Made by a program: the position numbers and the translations under genes | Notes under the pieces: generated by a model | Told to the model about the DNA's origin: nothing | Databases searched by the model: none | What the model saw: only the letters and a program-made list of their open reading frames with translations | Part shown: piece after piece, positions 24,223 through 33,075 of the stretch | Layout of the letters: the number at the start of each line of letters is the position of its first letter | How positions within the stretch are numbered: position 1 is the first letter of the stretch | NCBI RefSeq assembly: GCF_003576475.1 | Contig: NZ_QWGR01000005.1 | Span: forward strand, 186,001-250,000 | Length of the DNA stretch: 64,000 nucleotides | Source of the DNA: Maribellus luteus | GTDB taxonomy: Bacteria > Bacteroidota > Bacteroidia > Bacteroidales > Prolixibacteraceae | Direction of reading: 5' to 3'

Positions 24223-26169
24223 ATGATTTCGTTAGATAAAATAAATTTAAGTTTTGGCGGCTTTGAGCTTTTCAAGGAGATCAGTTTTCTGATCAATCCC
24301 AAAGACCGTATCGGGCTGATTGGAAAGAACGGAGCCGGGAAAACCACCCTGCTCAAGATCATCAGCGGGTTAAACAACCCCACATCGGGCAGCGTTGGCA
24401 TCTCGAAAGATGTTACCATCGGGTACCTGCCACAGCAAATGAAAGTTTCTGACACCCGCACCTTAAAAGACGAAGCAACACAGGCATTTAAGGAAATACT
24501 TCAGCTACAGAAAGACATTACCCGTTTGAACGGTGAAATTGCCGAAAGTGAAGACTACCATTCTGCTGATTACCTCGGAAAACTGGACAGGGTTGCTGAA
24601 TTGCACGAACGTTTCCAGTTACTGGGAGGCGATAATTACGAAGCAGAACTGGAAAGAACATTGCTCGGACTGGGTTTTGAGCGATCGGATTTTGGCCGGT
24701 CGACTTCCGAATTCAGTGGCGGATGGAGAATGCGGGTTGAATTGGCCAAACTTTTACTCCAGAAACCGGATGTATTTTTGCTTGATGAGCCCACCAACCA
24801 CCTCGATATAGAATCGATTCAATGGCTCGAAGATTTTCTGAAAGATTACAAAGGCGCTGTTGTGCTGGTATCGCACGATAAAACGTTTTTGAACGCGGTT
24901 TGCAACCGAACCATTGAAATATCGCTGGGAAAAATTCTGGACCAGAAAATGAATTATTCTGACTTTCTGAACTGGAAGGAAGAACAAAAGAAGATCAACC
25001 TCGCTGCTTACCAGAATCAACAAAAGCTGATTGAGGATACCGAAAAATTCATCGAAAGATTTCGCTACAAAGCTTCCAAAGCCGTTCAGGTACAGTCGCG
25101 CATCAAACAGCTCGACAAGATCGACCGGATTGAAATTGAAGAGGAAGACAATGCAGCACTGAAACTGAGCTTTCCGCCCGCACCGCGTTCCGGTAAGGTA
25201 GTGGTTTCAGCGAAACACATTACCAAAGCCTACGGTTCGCACCTAGTACTGGATGATATTGATCTGACCATTGAGCAAGGCGAAAAGATTGCTTTTGTTG
25301 GCCGAAACGGAGAAGGCAAAACCACCCTGGCCCGTATCATTATGAATGAGCTGGAGCACAAGGGAGATATGCAACTCGGGCACAACGTGAAAGTGGGCTA
25401 TTTTGCCCAAAACCAGGCACAATTGCTGAACGAAGAACTGACCATTTTTGACACCATCGACGAGATAGCCGTTGGAGACATCCGGACAAAAATCAGGGAT
25501 ATTCTGGCCGCCTTCCTATTCAGAGGAGAAGACATCGACAAAAAAGTAAAAGTGCTGAGTGGTGGCGAAAAATCGCGCCTGGCGATGATCCGGCTGATGC
25601 TGGAGCCGGTTAATTTCCTGATTCTCGATGAGCCGACCAACCACCTCGACATACGTTCGAAGGAGATACTAAAAAATGCGCTGGCCAATTTCACGGGAAC
25701 AGTACTGGTGGTTTCGCACGACCGCGATTTTCTGGATGGCCTCGTAAATTGTGTGTACGAATTCAGAAACAAAAAAGCCAAACAACACCTGGGTGGTATT
25801 TTTGAATTTTTGTACCGGAAGAAAATGGAATCGCTAAAAGAACTGGAGGTAAAAAACAATAACTCCAGGGCAAACAACTCCGTTCAAAAAGAAAAAGGGA
25901 AAAACGAACTTAGCTTTGAAGAGCAAAAAGAAATAAGCCGCAACATTTCGCGCTTTGAAAAACAGGTACAGGAAACCGAACAGAAGATTTCGGACCTGGA
26001 AGCCCGGGTGGAAGACATGGATAAACTTCTTTCTTCGTCCACCCAAATTGACGACCACAGCCTGTTTGACAAATACGAAGAGCTAAAAAAGAAGCTGGAA
26101 GAAATGATGCATGAATGGGAAAATGCAAACGAAGAACTGGAAGCCTGGAAAGTAAAAAAAACCTGGTAA
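24223..26169 (+). CDS. ABC-F family ribosome-associated ATPase
   Basis: Soluble twin-ATPase protein that binds the ribosome and affects elongation, rather than a transporter: there are no membrane segments. 648 residues with two ABC domains. The first has Walker A GKNGAGKTT, signature FSGGWRMR and LLDEPTNHLD; the second GRNGEGKTT, LSGGEKSR and LDEPTNHLD. The interdomain P-site tRNA-interaction linker is at about 240-300, and a charged coiled-coil C-terminal extension covers about 545-648, as in Uup/YdiF-type members. Housekeeping and resistance members cannot be separated by eye. It precedes rlmB by 45 bases. Confidence 0.93.
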   Translation: MISLDKINLSFGGFELFKEISFLINPKDRIGLIGKNGAGKTTLLKIISGLNNPTSGSVGISKDVTIGYLPQQMKVSDTRTLKDEATQAFKEILQLQKDITRLNGEIAESEDYHSADYLGKLDRVAELHERFQLLGGDNYEAELERTLLGLGFERSDFGRSTSEFSGGWRMRVELAKLLLQKPDVFLLDEPTNHLDIESIQWLEDFLKDYKGAVVLVSHDKTFLNAVCNRTIEISLGKILDQKMNYSDFLNWKEEQKKINLAAYQNQQKLIEDTEKFIERFRYKASKAVQVQSRIKQLDKIDRIEIEEEDNAALKLSFPPAPRSGKVVVSAKHITKAYGSHLVLDDIDLTIEQGEKIAFVGRNGEGKTTLARIIMNELEHKGDMQLGHNVKVGYFAQNQAQLLNEELTIFDTIDEIAVGDIRTKIRDILAAFLFRGEDIDKKVKVLSGGEKSRLAMIRLMLEPVNFLILDEPTNHLDIRSKEILKNALANFTGTVLVVSHDRDFLDGLVNCVYEFRNKKAKQHLGGIFEFLYRKKMESLKELEVKNNNSRANNSVQKEKGKNELSFEEQKEISRNISRFEKQVQETEQKISDLEARVEDMDKLLSSSTQIDDHSLFDKYEELKKKLEEMMHEWENANEELEAWKVKKTW

Positions 26170-26214
26170 CTTCAGAAACAATTAAAAACGACAACTTACT
26201 GCAAAAGGGTAACA

Positions 26215-26949
26215 ATGAATAAAGAAGATTTTCTGTTTGGAACACGTGCTGTTATTGAAGCCATAAAAACAGGCAAAACCATCGATAAAGTACTGATCAA
26301 AAAAGGCCTAAAAAACGAGCTGTTTTCAGAACTGCTCCAGTTACTGAAAGAAAACGGTATTGCCCCCCAGTTTGTACCCGTTGAAAAGATCAACCGGTTT
26401 ACACGCAAAAACCACCAGGGAGTAATAGCGCTTCTCTCTCCGATTGAATTCGACAACATTGATAACGTGCTCCCCGGAATTTTTGAAACAGGCGCCACTC
26501 CCCTGATACTTGTTCTCGACCAGATAACCGACGTAAGAAACTTTGGCGCCATTGCCCGTTCGGCCGAGTGCGCGGGGGTAAATACGATTATTATCCCCGA
26601 AAAAGGAATGGCCCGCATAGGTGCCGACGCGGTAAAAACATCGGCCGGTGCTATTCATCACCTCCCCATCTGCAAAGTAGTCAACCTCGAAAAAGCAATA
26701 CGGTTTTTGAAGGATTCGGGGATTCGCATTGTGGCTGCCACCGAAAAAGGCGACAAAACCTATACCTCAGCCGATTTCACAGGCCCACTGGCCATTGTGA
26801 TGGGATCTGAAGACACAGGAATCTCGCCCAATATCCTGAAGCTTACTGATGAGCAACTCAGAATTCCGATCCTCGGACAAATTGAATCGCTCAACGTCTC
26901 AGTTTCTGCCGCACTGATGATTTATGAAGCAGTAAGACAACGCCAATAA
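26215..26949 (+). CDS. rlmB: 23S rRNA (guanosine-2'-O-)-methyltransferase RlmB
   Basis: SPOUT-class methyltransferase; RlmB methylates G2251 of 23S rRNA. 244 residues: an N-terminal substrate-binding domain starting DFLFGTRAVIEAI, then the trefoil-knot motifs DQITDVRNFGAIARSAE, IVMGSEDTGIS and IPILGQIESLNVSVSAA. It is probably co-transcribed with the ABC-F gene, which puts two ribosome-directed functions together. Confidence 0.93.
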   Translation: MNKEDFLFGTRAVIEAIKTGKTIDKVLIKKGLKNELFSELLQLLKENGIAPQFVPVEKINRFTRKNHQGVIALLSPIEFDNIDNVLPGIFETGATPLILVLDQITDVRNFGAIARSAECAGVNTIIIPEKGMARIGADAVKTSAGAIHHLPICKVVNLEKAIRFLKDSGIRIVAATEKGDKTYTSADFTGPLAIVMGSEDTGISPNILKLTDEQLRIPILGQIESLNVSVSAALMIYEAVRQRQ

Positions 26950-26951
26950 CA

Positions 26952-26974
26952 TCTCTCCTGAAATTCAGGAGAGA
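26952..26974. other. Hairpin after rlmB, possible weak terminator
   Basis: Perfect stem TCTCTCCTG (26952-26960) and CAGGAGAGA (26966-26974), three bases past the rlmB stop codon region. No T-run follows on either strand, so termination is uncertain. It lies between rlmB and the converging Lrp-type gene. Confidence 0.4.
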
Positions 26975-27014
26975 ATAGATGGCCCCCCCTGTCAAGCCAC
27001 GAGGAATTATTGGA

Positions 27015-27482
27015 TTAAGTATTTACCGGAATCGTGCGTTTGAAAGATTCTTCAAGCGAAATAAACGTTTCGGTACTGGCTACGCCCTGTATTTTTTGAA
27101 TCTGGTTGCTAAGAATTGACTTTAAGTGCTCGTTGTCTTTGGCATAAACTTTAATAAAAATCGCATAAGCCCCTGTAGTGTAGTGACATTCCACAATTTC
27201 AGGAATGTCTTCCAACTTGGTGACAACTTCTGAAAACAAACCACCCTTTTCCAAAAAGATACCGATGTAGGTACAGGTTTTAAAATCAACTTTTTTGGGA
27301 TCGATGTGATAGCCGGAGCCAACAATCACTCCTAAATCAACCATTCGGTTTACCCGCTGATGTACCGCTGCCCTCGAGATACCTACTTCCTTTGCAACAT
27401 CTTTGAAAGGAATACGTGCATTTTTTGTTATAATATCCAGAATTTTCAGGTCCCAGTCATCCAAATTACTCCTTAACGTCAT
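27015..27482 (-). CDS. Lrp/AsnC family transcriptional regulator (paralogue 1)
   Basis: 155 residues: N-terminal winged HTH (LDDWDLKILDIITKNARIPFKDVAKEVGISRAAVHQRVNR, split as first and second helices) and C-terminal RAM domain that binds an amino acid or similar effector (VECHYTTGAYAIFIK). It is divergent from the ammonium transporter at 27817 and closely similar, roughly 50-60 percent by eye, to the regulator at 29181 on the other side of that gene. A promoter lies 18-48 bases upstream. Role inferred: control of ammonium or amino-acid uptake, including its own neighbour. Confidence 0.92.
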   Translation of the reverse strand: MTLRSNLDDWDLKILDIITKNARIPFKDVAKEVGISRAAVHQRVNRMVDLGVIVGSGYHIDPKKVDFKTCTYIGIFLEKGGLFSEVVTKLEDIPEIVECHYTTGAYAIFIKVYAKDNEHLKSILSNQIQKIQGVASTETFISLEESFKRTIPVNT

Positions 27483-27499
27483 GTCTTACAATTTTCCAT

Positions 27500-27536
27500 C
27501 AAAAATATCAAAAAAATGACATTATTTCAACGTCAT
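27500..27536 (-). promoter_or_regulatory. Promoter of the first Lrp-type gene with overlapping inverted repeat
   Basis: On the minus strand TTG (27528-27530), a 20-base spacer and TATTTTTG (27500-27507). The arms ATGAC (27516-27520) and GTCAT (27532-27536) straddle the TTG box, which would suit autoregulation. The repeat is short and may be chance. Confidence 0.45.
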
Positions 27537-27658
27537 CTCCATCAACTGCCTAAAAAGTAACAAAATGAAAACAACTAAATCAATAAGAACAAATCACCAA
27601 TAAATATTATCAATTTGTTACTATATTGAATTATTTAGTTTCATTTTAACGCAAAATA

Positions 27659-27706
27659 TTTGAAATAAAATCATCTGACCATATATTTACACATGATTTA
27701 AATCAT
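27659..27706 (+). promoter_or_regulatory. Promoter of the ammonium transporter gene with palindrome at the transcript start
   Basis: TTTG (27659-27662), a 19-base spacer and TATATTTA (27682-27689), one mismatch from TAnnTTTG. A perfect 14-bp palindrome, ATGATTTAAATCAT (27693-27706), covers the expected transcript start, where a bound regulator would block initiation. A second palindrome, CAAACGTTTG, lies at 27746-27755 in the leader. The leader is about 120 bases long. An AAGGAG precedes a four-codon frame (27783-27797), which is probably meaningless. The rest of the 334-base gap holds an AT-rich imperfect inverted repeat around 27567-27650. Confidence 0.5.
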
Positions 27707-27816
27707 ACAGACAGGAATCATAAACTTAACTGGAAACCGGTCAGGCAAACGTTTGGTCAAAATCCAACAAGGAGATTTCGACGATGAACCTTGGGTGACT
27801 GTTAAAACTTTATACA

Positions 27817-29148
27817 ATGAAAAACAAAACAAACTGGTGGCTCATTCTCGGGCTTTTGATCATTACCGCACTTATTGGGGTGTTCGTCCCAAGCGGACTG
27901 GCAGAACAGGATTATTCGAATATGAATGCCGGCGACACGGCCTGGATGCTGACAGCTACGGCCCTGGTGCTTTTGATGACCCCCGGCCTTGCCTTTTTCT
28001 ACGGAGGGATGATACAATCGAGGAATATTATTTCAACCATGCTTCAAAGTTACATTGCCATGGGAATCGTAAGTGTTCTCTGGGTAGTTGTGGGTTTTAG
28101 CATTGCCTTTGGCGATAGCATTGGCCCCGAAGGCGTTGGGCTTTTCGGAAACCCACTCACTTACTTTATGTTTCGAGGCGTTGGCGGTGGCACACATCCC
28201 GACCTTGCCCCCACTTTTCCGTTTGCCGTGTTTGCCATGTTTCAGCTGAAGTTTGCCATCATAACACCTGCACTGATTACAGGTTCGTTCGCCGGTCGTG
28301 TCCGCTTTCGGGCTTATATGCTGTTTATGTGTTTGTTCATTGTATTTATTTATGCGCCACTGGCCCACTGGACCTGGCATCCGAACGGATTCTTACGCAA
28401 CTGGGGAGTGCTTGATTTTGCCGGGGGAACCGTTGTTCACATGTCAGCGGGGTTTGCAGCCCTTGCCGGAGCCATTTTCCTGGGCCGAAGAAAAGATGCC
28501 AACAAGGAATTTAAACCGGCCAATATCCCCTACATTTTGCTGGGCGCCGGCATGCTTTGGTTCGGCTGGTTTGGTTTTAACGCCGGATCGGCACTGGCTG
28601 CCAACGAAGTAGCAGCTTCGGCACTGGTAAATACCAACACAGCTTCGGCAGCTGCCATGCTAACCTGGATCTTTTACGATGCTGCCCAGGGCAAAAAACC
28701 GTCCGCCGTGGGCGCTGCCATTGGATTGGTGGTAGGGCTGGTAGCCATCACTCCTGCTGCCTGCTTTGTTAATGTCGGAGCAAGTATTTTCATTGGCGTT
28801 ATTGCGGCTATAATCAGCAATTATGCGATAACGCTTCGGACAAAATCAAAACTGGACGACACGCTGGATGTATTTCCCGCTCACGGCATGGGAGGAATTA
28901 CCGGCATGATACTAACGGCGGTTTTTGCCAACGAAGTAGGACTAATTCATGGGGAAACAAACACCTTCCTCTATCATTTACTGGCGCTGGTTATCGTAGG
29001 TATTTTTACGTTTGGCGGCTCGATGTTTTTGTATAAAATAACTGATTTAATTGTGCCGATGCGTATTTCTCCACACGGTGAAAAGATCGGGCTCGATTTA
29101 AGCCAGCACGAAGAATCGTATAACTTTGTTTATTCAGATGAACACTAG
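27817..29148 (+). CDS. amtB: Ammonium transporter, Amt family
   Basis: Inner-membrane trimeric ammonium channel. 443 residues with about 11-12 hydrophobic segments. The first, at 8-26, may be a cleaved signal. Family marks: PGLAFFYGGMIQSRN, the pore twin histidines His208 (GTVVHMSAG) and His356 (FPAHGMGG), and DFAGGT. No PII-protein gene (glnK) is adjacent, although it often is; instead the gene is flanked by two Lrp/AsnC paralogues pointing the other way. It ends in a strong bidirectional terminator. Confidence 0.96.
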   Translation: MKNKTNWWLILGLLIITALIGVFVPSGLAEQDYSNMNAGDTAWMLTATALVLLMTPGLAFFYGGMIQSRNIISTMLQSYIAMGIVSVLWVVVGFSIAFGDSIGPEGVGLFGNPLTYFMFRGVGGGTHPDLAPTFPFAVFAMFQLKFAIITPALITGSFAGRVRFRAYMLFMCLFIVFIYAPLAHWTWHPNGFLRNWGVLDFAGGTVVHMSAGFAALAGAIFLGRRKDANKEFKPANIPYILLGAGMLWFGWFGFNAGSALAANEVAASALVNTNTASAAAMLTWIFYDAAQGKKPSAVGAAIGLVVGLVAITPAACFVNVGASIFIGVIAAIISNYAITLRTKSKLDDTLDVFPAHGMGGITGMILTAVFANEVGLIHGETNTFLYHLLALVIVGIFTFGGSMFLYKITDLIVPMRISPHGEKIGLDLSQHEESYNFVYSDEH

Positions 29149-29151
29149 CAT

Positions 29152-29181
29152 AAAAAAAGGCCGTTAAAAACGGCCTTTTTT
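29152..29181. terminator. Bidirectional terminator between amtB and the second Lrp-type gene
   Basis: Stem AAAAAAGGCCGT (29153-29164) with ACGGCCTTTTTT (29170-29181). A and T runs on each side make it work on both strands. It directly follows the amtB stop and reaches the first base of the converging gene's stop codon. Confidence 0.85.
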
Positions 29182-29666
29182 CATTTTATCGGAACTTGTC
29201 GTTTAAAATCCATCTCCAGCGAAATAAATGTTTCGGTTCGGGCAATTCCTTCAATGTTCTGAAGATCATTATCGATCATACGCTTCAAATGCTTGTTGGT
29301 TTTTGTCTGAATTTTGATAAAAATTGCATAAGCACCTGTAGTGTAATGGCATTCCACCACCTCAGGAATCTCACGAAGAGCATGTACTACCTGCGTATGA
29401 TACTTTGCTTTTTCAAGGTAAATTCCCATGTAAGCGCAGGTATTGTAGCCAAGTTTCTGGGGACTGACAATGAACTCACTGCCATAAACCACACCGATGT
29501 TCAGCAGTCGCTGCACTCGTTGATGAATGGCTGCTCCCGAGACGCCGCATTCGCGGGCAACTTCGAGAAATGGAATTCGGGCGTTTTTTGTTATGAGTTT
29601 TAGTATTTTTTCATCCAGCTCATCAATGTCTGCTGGTTTTTCTTCTAAATAATCATTCGACTTCAT
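29181..29666 (-). CDS. Lrp/AsnC family transcriptional regulator (paralogue 2)
   Basis: 161 residues with the same plan as the gene at 27015: HTH (DEKILKLITKNARIPF, GVSGAAIHQRVQR) and RAM domain with the shared string VECHYTTGAYAIFIK. It differs by a longer N-terminus and a different helix 2. It converges on amtB. On the minus strand a TACATTTG box lies at 29703-29710. The two copies may form mixed oligomers or answer different effectors; this is inference. Confidence 0.92.
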   Translation of the reverse strand: MKSNDYLEEKPADIDELDEKILKLITKNARIPFLEVARECGVSGAAIHQRVQRLLNIGVVYGSEFIVSPQKLGYNTCAYMGIYLEKAKYHTQVVHALREIPEVVECHYTTGAYAIFIKIQTKTNKHLKRMIDNDLQNIEGIARTETFISLEMDFKRQVPIK

Positions 29667-29812
29667 GTCCTAAAAATTCATAATAGGTTATAAATTATTG
29701 CGCAAATGTACATAATTATTACAATTAATAAGAAACGATGCTTTTAAACATGCGATTTTCTGATGAATCGTAAATCACTGAACAAAAGCCAAATATAGTG
29801 GATTTTGCGGGC

Positions 29813-31135
29813 TTAGGAATATTTGTTGACCATTTTTGAAATATCGGCACCCGACAATTCCTGAAAAACCCGTAATTCAAATTCGGGAATGACCGCAAAA
29901 ACGTGGTCAAAAATATCAGACTGAATAGCCTCGTATTTTGCCCACTCCTGCTCTTTCGAGAAAACATAGATTTCGATCGGCAATCCTTTCCCGCTTGGCT
30001 GAAGCTGGCGAACCAGAAACGTCATTTCCTGGTGCACATTCGGATGCTGGCGAAGATAAACTTCCAGGTATTTCCGGAAAATCCCCACATTGGTCTGGTG
30101 TCTTCCGCTGATGTAGTCCTCGTCTTTCAGATTTCGCTGTTTATTGTATTCGCGCAGCTCTTTCTCCTTTTCAAGCACATAACTCCTGATCAAGTCAAAC
30201 TTTTCAAAACGGTTCAACATGGCTTCGTCGCAGAATTTGATGGAATTCACATCAATCAGCACCGACCGCTTGATACGCCGGCCACCCGATTCTTCCATCC
30301 CTTTCCAGTTACTGAACGACTCAGAAACCAGGCTGTAAGTAGGAATGGTTGCAATGGTCTTATCCCAATTCTGCACCTTAACCGTGTTCAGCGTAATATC
30401 GATCACCGTACCATCGGCATTGTGTTTCGGAACGGTCACCCAATCGCCAAGCTTTACCATATTATTGGCAGAAAGCTGAATGGAAGCTACGAAGCCCAGG
30501 ATCGTATCTTTAAAAATCAGCAACAACACAGCCGCCATGGTTCCCAGGCCAATCACCAAATCCCACGGGTCTTTCTTAAAAAGATACGCGATCATCAGAA
30601 TGCCGGCCATGCAGAAAATAAAGATCTTGATCAGTTGCAGATACCCCTTAATGGGCCGGGTTGCTGCATACTGAGTAGTATTGTAAATACCCAGAATAGA
30701 ATTCAGCAGTGCATTGATCAGGTAAACACCAATTCCGATCAGGTAAACTTTCGACAAAGTGATCAGTACCTCGTCCAAAAAGGGATAATAATCCCGGGCA
30801 ATTAATTCGGCATTGGAAGCCAGCGAAGGATCCAAACGAATGGCTGTTTCAGGCCCCGCGAAATTGGCGGAGTAGAAAAATATCAGCGCCGGAACCAGGT
30901 TGGCCACCCCTTTAAATACTTTGTTCTCCACCAAAATATCATCCCAGGTTGTTTCGGTTTTTGCGGCCACCCGGTGCACCACATAAAGCATAAACTTCCG
31001 GGCAATAACATAGGCGATATACGAAATCAGTGAAATAAGCAGAAAAGTAGCCAGGGCCGACAGCGGCTTGGCAAAGCTCTCCATGCCGTTAATAGCCCTG
31101 AACTGATCGAGTAAAAAACGGTAGAAATATTGCAT
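29813..31135 (-). CDS. MscS-family mechanosensitive channel, YbdG-like
   Basis: Inner-membrane channel opened by osmotic downshock. 440 residues with about five hydrophobic segments in the first 200 and then the MscS beta domain. The stretches LGDWVTVPKHNADG, VQNWDKTIATIPTY and NWKGMEESGGRRIKRS match the YbdG/MscM subfamily rather than MscS itself. A TACATTTG box on the minus strand at 31168-31175 lies 33 bases upstream. The gene is divergent from the M64 peptidase with about 54 bases between start codons. Confidence 0.92.
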   Translation of the reverse strand: MQYFYRFLLDQFRAINGMESFAKPLSALATFLLISLISYIAYVIARKFMLYVVHRVAAKTETTWDDILVENKVFKGVANLVPALIFFYSANFAGPETAIRLDPSLASNAELIARDYYPFLDEVLITLSKVYLIGIGVYLINALLNSILGIYNTTQYAATRPIKGYLQLIKIFIFCMAGILMIAYLFKKDPWDLVIGLGTMAAVLLLIFKDTILGFVASIQLSANNMVKLGDWVTVPKHNADGTVIDITLNTVKVQNWDKTIATIPTYSLVSESFSNWKGMEESGGRRIKRSVLIDVNSIKFCDEAMLNRFEKFDLIRSYVLEKEKELREYNKQRNLKDEDYISGRHQTNVGIFRKYLEVYLRQHPNVHQEMTFLVRQLQPSGKGLPIEIYVFSKEQEWAKYEAIQSDIFDHVFAVIPEFELRVFQELSGADISKMVNKYS

Positions 31136-31189
31136 GACGTTTGGATTACAATTAATACTTTAGCCCACAAATGTAAAAAATGCTGTACA

Positions 31190-32464
31190 ATGAAACGGAT
31201 AATCTGTTGGCTTTTTATCGTTACTCCCCTGTTTCTAAACGCACAAACCAATTTCAAAGATTATTTCACTGATCATTCCCTGCGCTTCGATTTCCTTTTG
31301 GGAGGAAATTCAGAAAACGTGACCGTTTACCCGGAAGGAATGAAACAGGAGCCATTTTGGGCGGGAAATAAAACCCATTTGGTCGACGAATTTAATTACG
31401 GCAGCTACCGCTACCGGGTTTTCGATCTGGAAAGCAAGCAACTGATCTTTTCCAAAGGCTTCAGTACCTTGTTTCAGGAATGGCAAACTACGGCCGAAGC
31501 CAAAACAACCAATAAAACCTTTTACCAGGCAGCTATTTTTCCTTACCCGAAAAACAAGGTACGTCTCGAAATCGACGCCCGGCAATGGAATGGAAGTTTT
31601 AAAAACCTGCTGACAACCGAGATCGATCCCAAAGACTATTTTATACGAAAAGAACTGACTGAAAAACCGGAAGTAAGCGAGGTATTAAAAAATGGCGATC
31701 CGGCAAAAAAAGTGGATATTGTTATTCTGGCAGAAGGTTATACTCAAGCCGAAAAAGAAAAATTTATTAGTGATGCACAACGTGTTACCAACATGCTTTT
31801 CTCGGAAGAACCTTTTCTTTCTGAAAAAAACAGTTTTAACGTGAATGCGGTTTTTACACCGTCAAAAGAATCGGGAACCGATGTGCCGGGCGAAAGAATT
31901 TATAAAAACACAAGCCTCAATTCAAGCTTCTACACGTTTGATATACCGCGTTACCTGACTACCAGCGACATGAAATCGATTTACGACGCAGCCGCGGTGG
32001 TCCCTTACGATCATTTGTATGTACTGGTTAACACTGAGCGTTATGGCGGCGGCGGTTTTTACAACTTCCTGTCGCTTTGTTCGTCCGACAATGAACTTAC
32101 CCGGGAAGTGTTTATTCACGAGTTCGGCCATGGTTTTGCCGGGCTGGGAGATGAATACTACACTTCGTCGGTTGCGTACGAAGACTTTTACAACCTGGAG
32201 ATTGAGCCCTGGGAACCCAACCTAACTACGCTCGTTGATTTTGACAAGAAGTGGAAATCGATGCTCGAAAAATCGACACCGATACCCACCCCCCGCGAAC
32301 CAAAATTCAGCCACACGGTAGGTGTTTACGAAGGCGGAGGTTACCTGAACAAAGGCATTTACAGCCCGCACATCGATTGTCGAATGAAAAGCAACGAAGC
32401 AGAAGGGTTTTGCCCGGTTTGCCAGGAAGCCATCCGAAAAGTAATTCGTGCTCATACCGACTAA
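31190..32464 (+). CDS. M64-family (IgA peptidase-type) zinc metallopeptidase
   Basis: Exported metallopeptidase of 424 residues. The ATG at 31190 is chosen because it begins a clean signal peptide (MKRIICWLFIVTPLFLNAQ); the frame is open 20 codons further, but that would overlap the divergent channel gene. The propeptide-like N-terminal domain covers about 20-160, and the peptidase domain has VDIVILAEGYT and the zinc motif HEFGHGFAGLGDE (HExxHxxGxxD type). Its substrate is unknown; the name IgA peptidase is historical. It ends before a strong terminator. Confidence 0.92.
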   Translation: MKRIICWLFIVTPLFLNAQTNFKDYFTDHSLRFDFLLGGNSENVTVYPEGMKQEPFWAGNKTHLVDEFNYGSYRYRVFDLESKQLIFSKGFSTLFQEWQTTAEAKTTNKTFYQAAIFPYPKNKVRLEIDARQWNGSFKNLLTTEIDPKDYFIRKELTEKPEVSEVLKNGDPAKKVDIVILAEGYTQAEKEKFISDAQRVTNMLFSEEPFLSEKNSFNVNAVFTPSKESGTDVPGERIYKNTSLNSSFYTFDIPRYLTTSDMKSIYDAAAVVPYDHLYVLVNTERYGGGGFYNFLSLCSSDNELTREVFIHEFGHGFAGLGDEYYTSSVAYEDFYNLEIEPWEPNLTTLVDFDKKWKSMLEKSTPIPTPREPKFSHTVGVYEGGGYLNKGIYSPHIDCRMKSNEAEGFCPVCQEAIRKVIRAHTD

Positions 32465-32484
32465 AACTTCACCATCAGATATAC

Positions 32485-32518
32485 AAAAAGCGGCCGGGGA
32501 TTTTCCCGGCCGCTTTTT
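32485..32518. terminator. Strong bidirectional terminator
   Basis: 14-bp stem AAAAAGCGGCCGGG (32485-32498) with CCCGGCCGCTTTTT (32505-32518), six-base loop. It serves the M64 gene on the plus strand and the converging small membrane protein on the minus strand. Confidence 0.9.
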
Positions 32519-32539
32519 GTATGCTTCGTTTATAAAGAA

Positions 32540-32869
32540 CTACGCTCTTTTCTTTTCCATTAATTTGCTTGTTACCAGGTAAGCGACAATCAAACCAACT
32601 CCGCCGCAAACCAGGATGGCAGTAAAGTATGCTACTACATCTTCAATAGCCATCGACAGCAGCGACCCTGCAACTACTCCAAGACCAAGTGCAATCAGGA
32701 AAATTCCCCATTTTACGAGTGCATACTGAGAACATTCTCCCTTAAAAATTCCGGCATCCATTCCTTTTTCAACCAAGGCCAAACGTTCTTTGGTACGTGT
32801 TGTCCAGTAAACATACAGTATGGCGAAGAGTGCCAGAAAAAATCCGATTGGTATTAAAATTCCTTCCAT
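32540..32869 (-). CDS. Small membrane protein, DUF6249-like
   Basis: 109 residues from the ATG at 32867-32869 (MEGILIPIGFFLALFAILYVY); the frame is open another 24 codons, but that part is a basic, low-complexity lead-in. Three hydrophobic segments at about 4-22, 50-68 and 77-97 with a short charged linker (TRTKERLALVEKGMDAG) after the first. This resembles DUF6249 proteins, often found next to sigma-factor genes in Bacteroidota. It is divergent from the ECF sigma factor, so the two may share regulation. Function unknown. Confidence 0.75.
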   Translation of the reverse strand: MEGILIPIGFFLALFAILYVYWTTRTKERLALVEKGMDAGIFKGECSQYALVKWGIFLIALGLGVVAGSLLSMAIEDVVAYFTAILVCGGVGLIVAYLVTSKLMEKKRA

Positions 32870-33075
32870 GATATTTGTTTTTAAATTGTTTTTAGTTCGT
32901 TTTCGCCTTTTGGACGCACCCTTTTTCAATCGGTTACACATTCAGCAAGAAAAAATGCAGATAGTCTTTCCAGATGCCTTACCATACTATTATATAGCAT
33001 GACAAGAAACAGGTGTAAGAAAAAAATTTCTGTGTAAATTGTAACCAGCCTGAAAGAATTACGTCAAAGCCACAG

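Noticed and set aside
27783-27797. AAGGAG followed by a four-codon frame in the amtB leader, as a leader peptide
   Set aside because: Shine-Dalgarno sites are not generally used in Bacteroidota and four codons carry no amino-acid signal typical of attenuation.
30480-30674. Plus-strand frames antisense to the mechanosensitive channel
   Set aside because: They are shadows of a strongly supported minus-strand gene with family motifs throughout.
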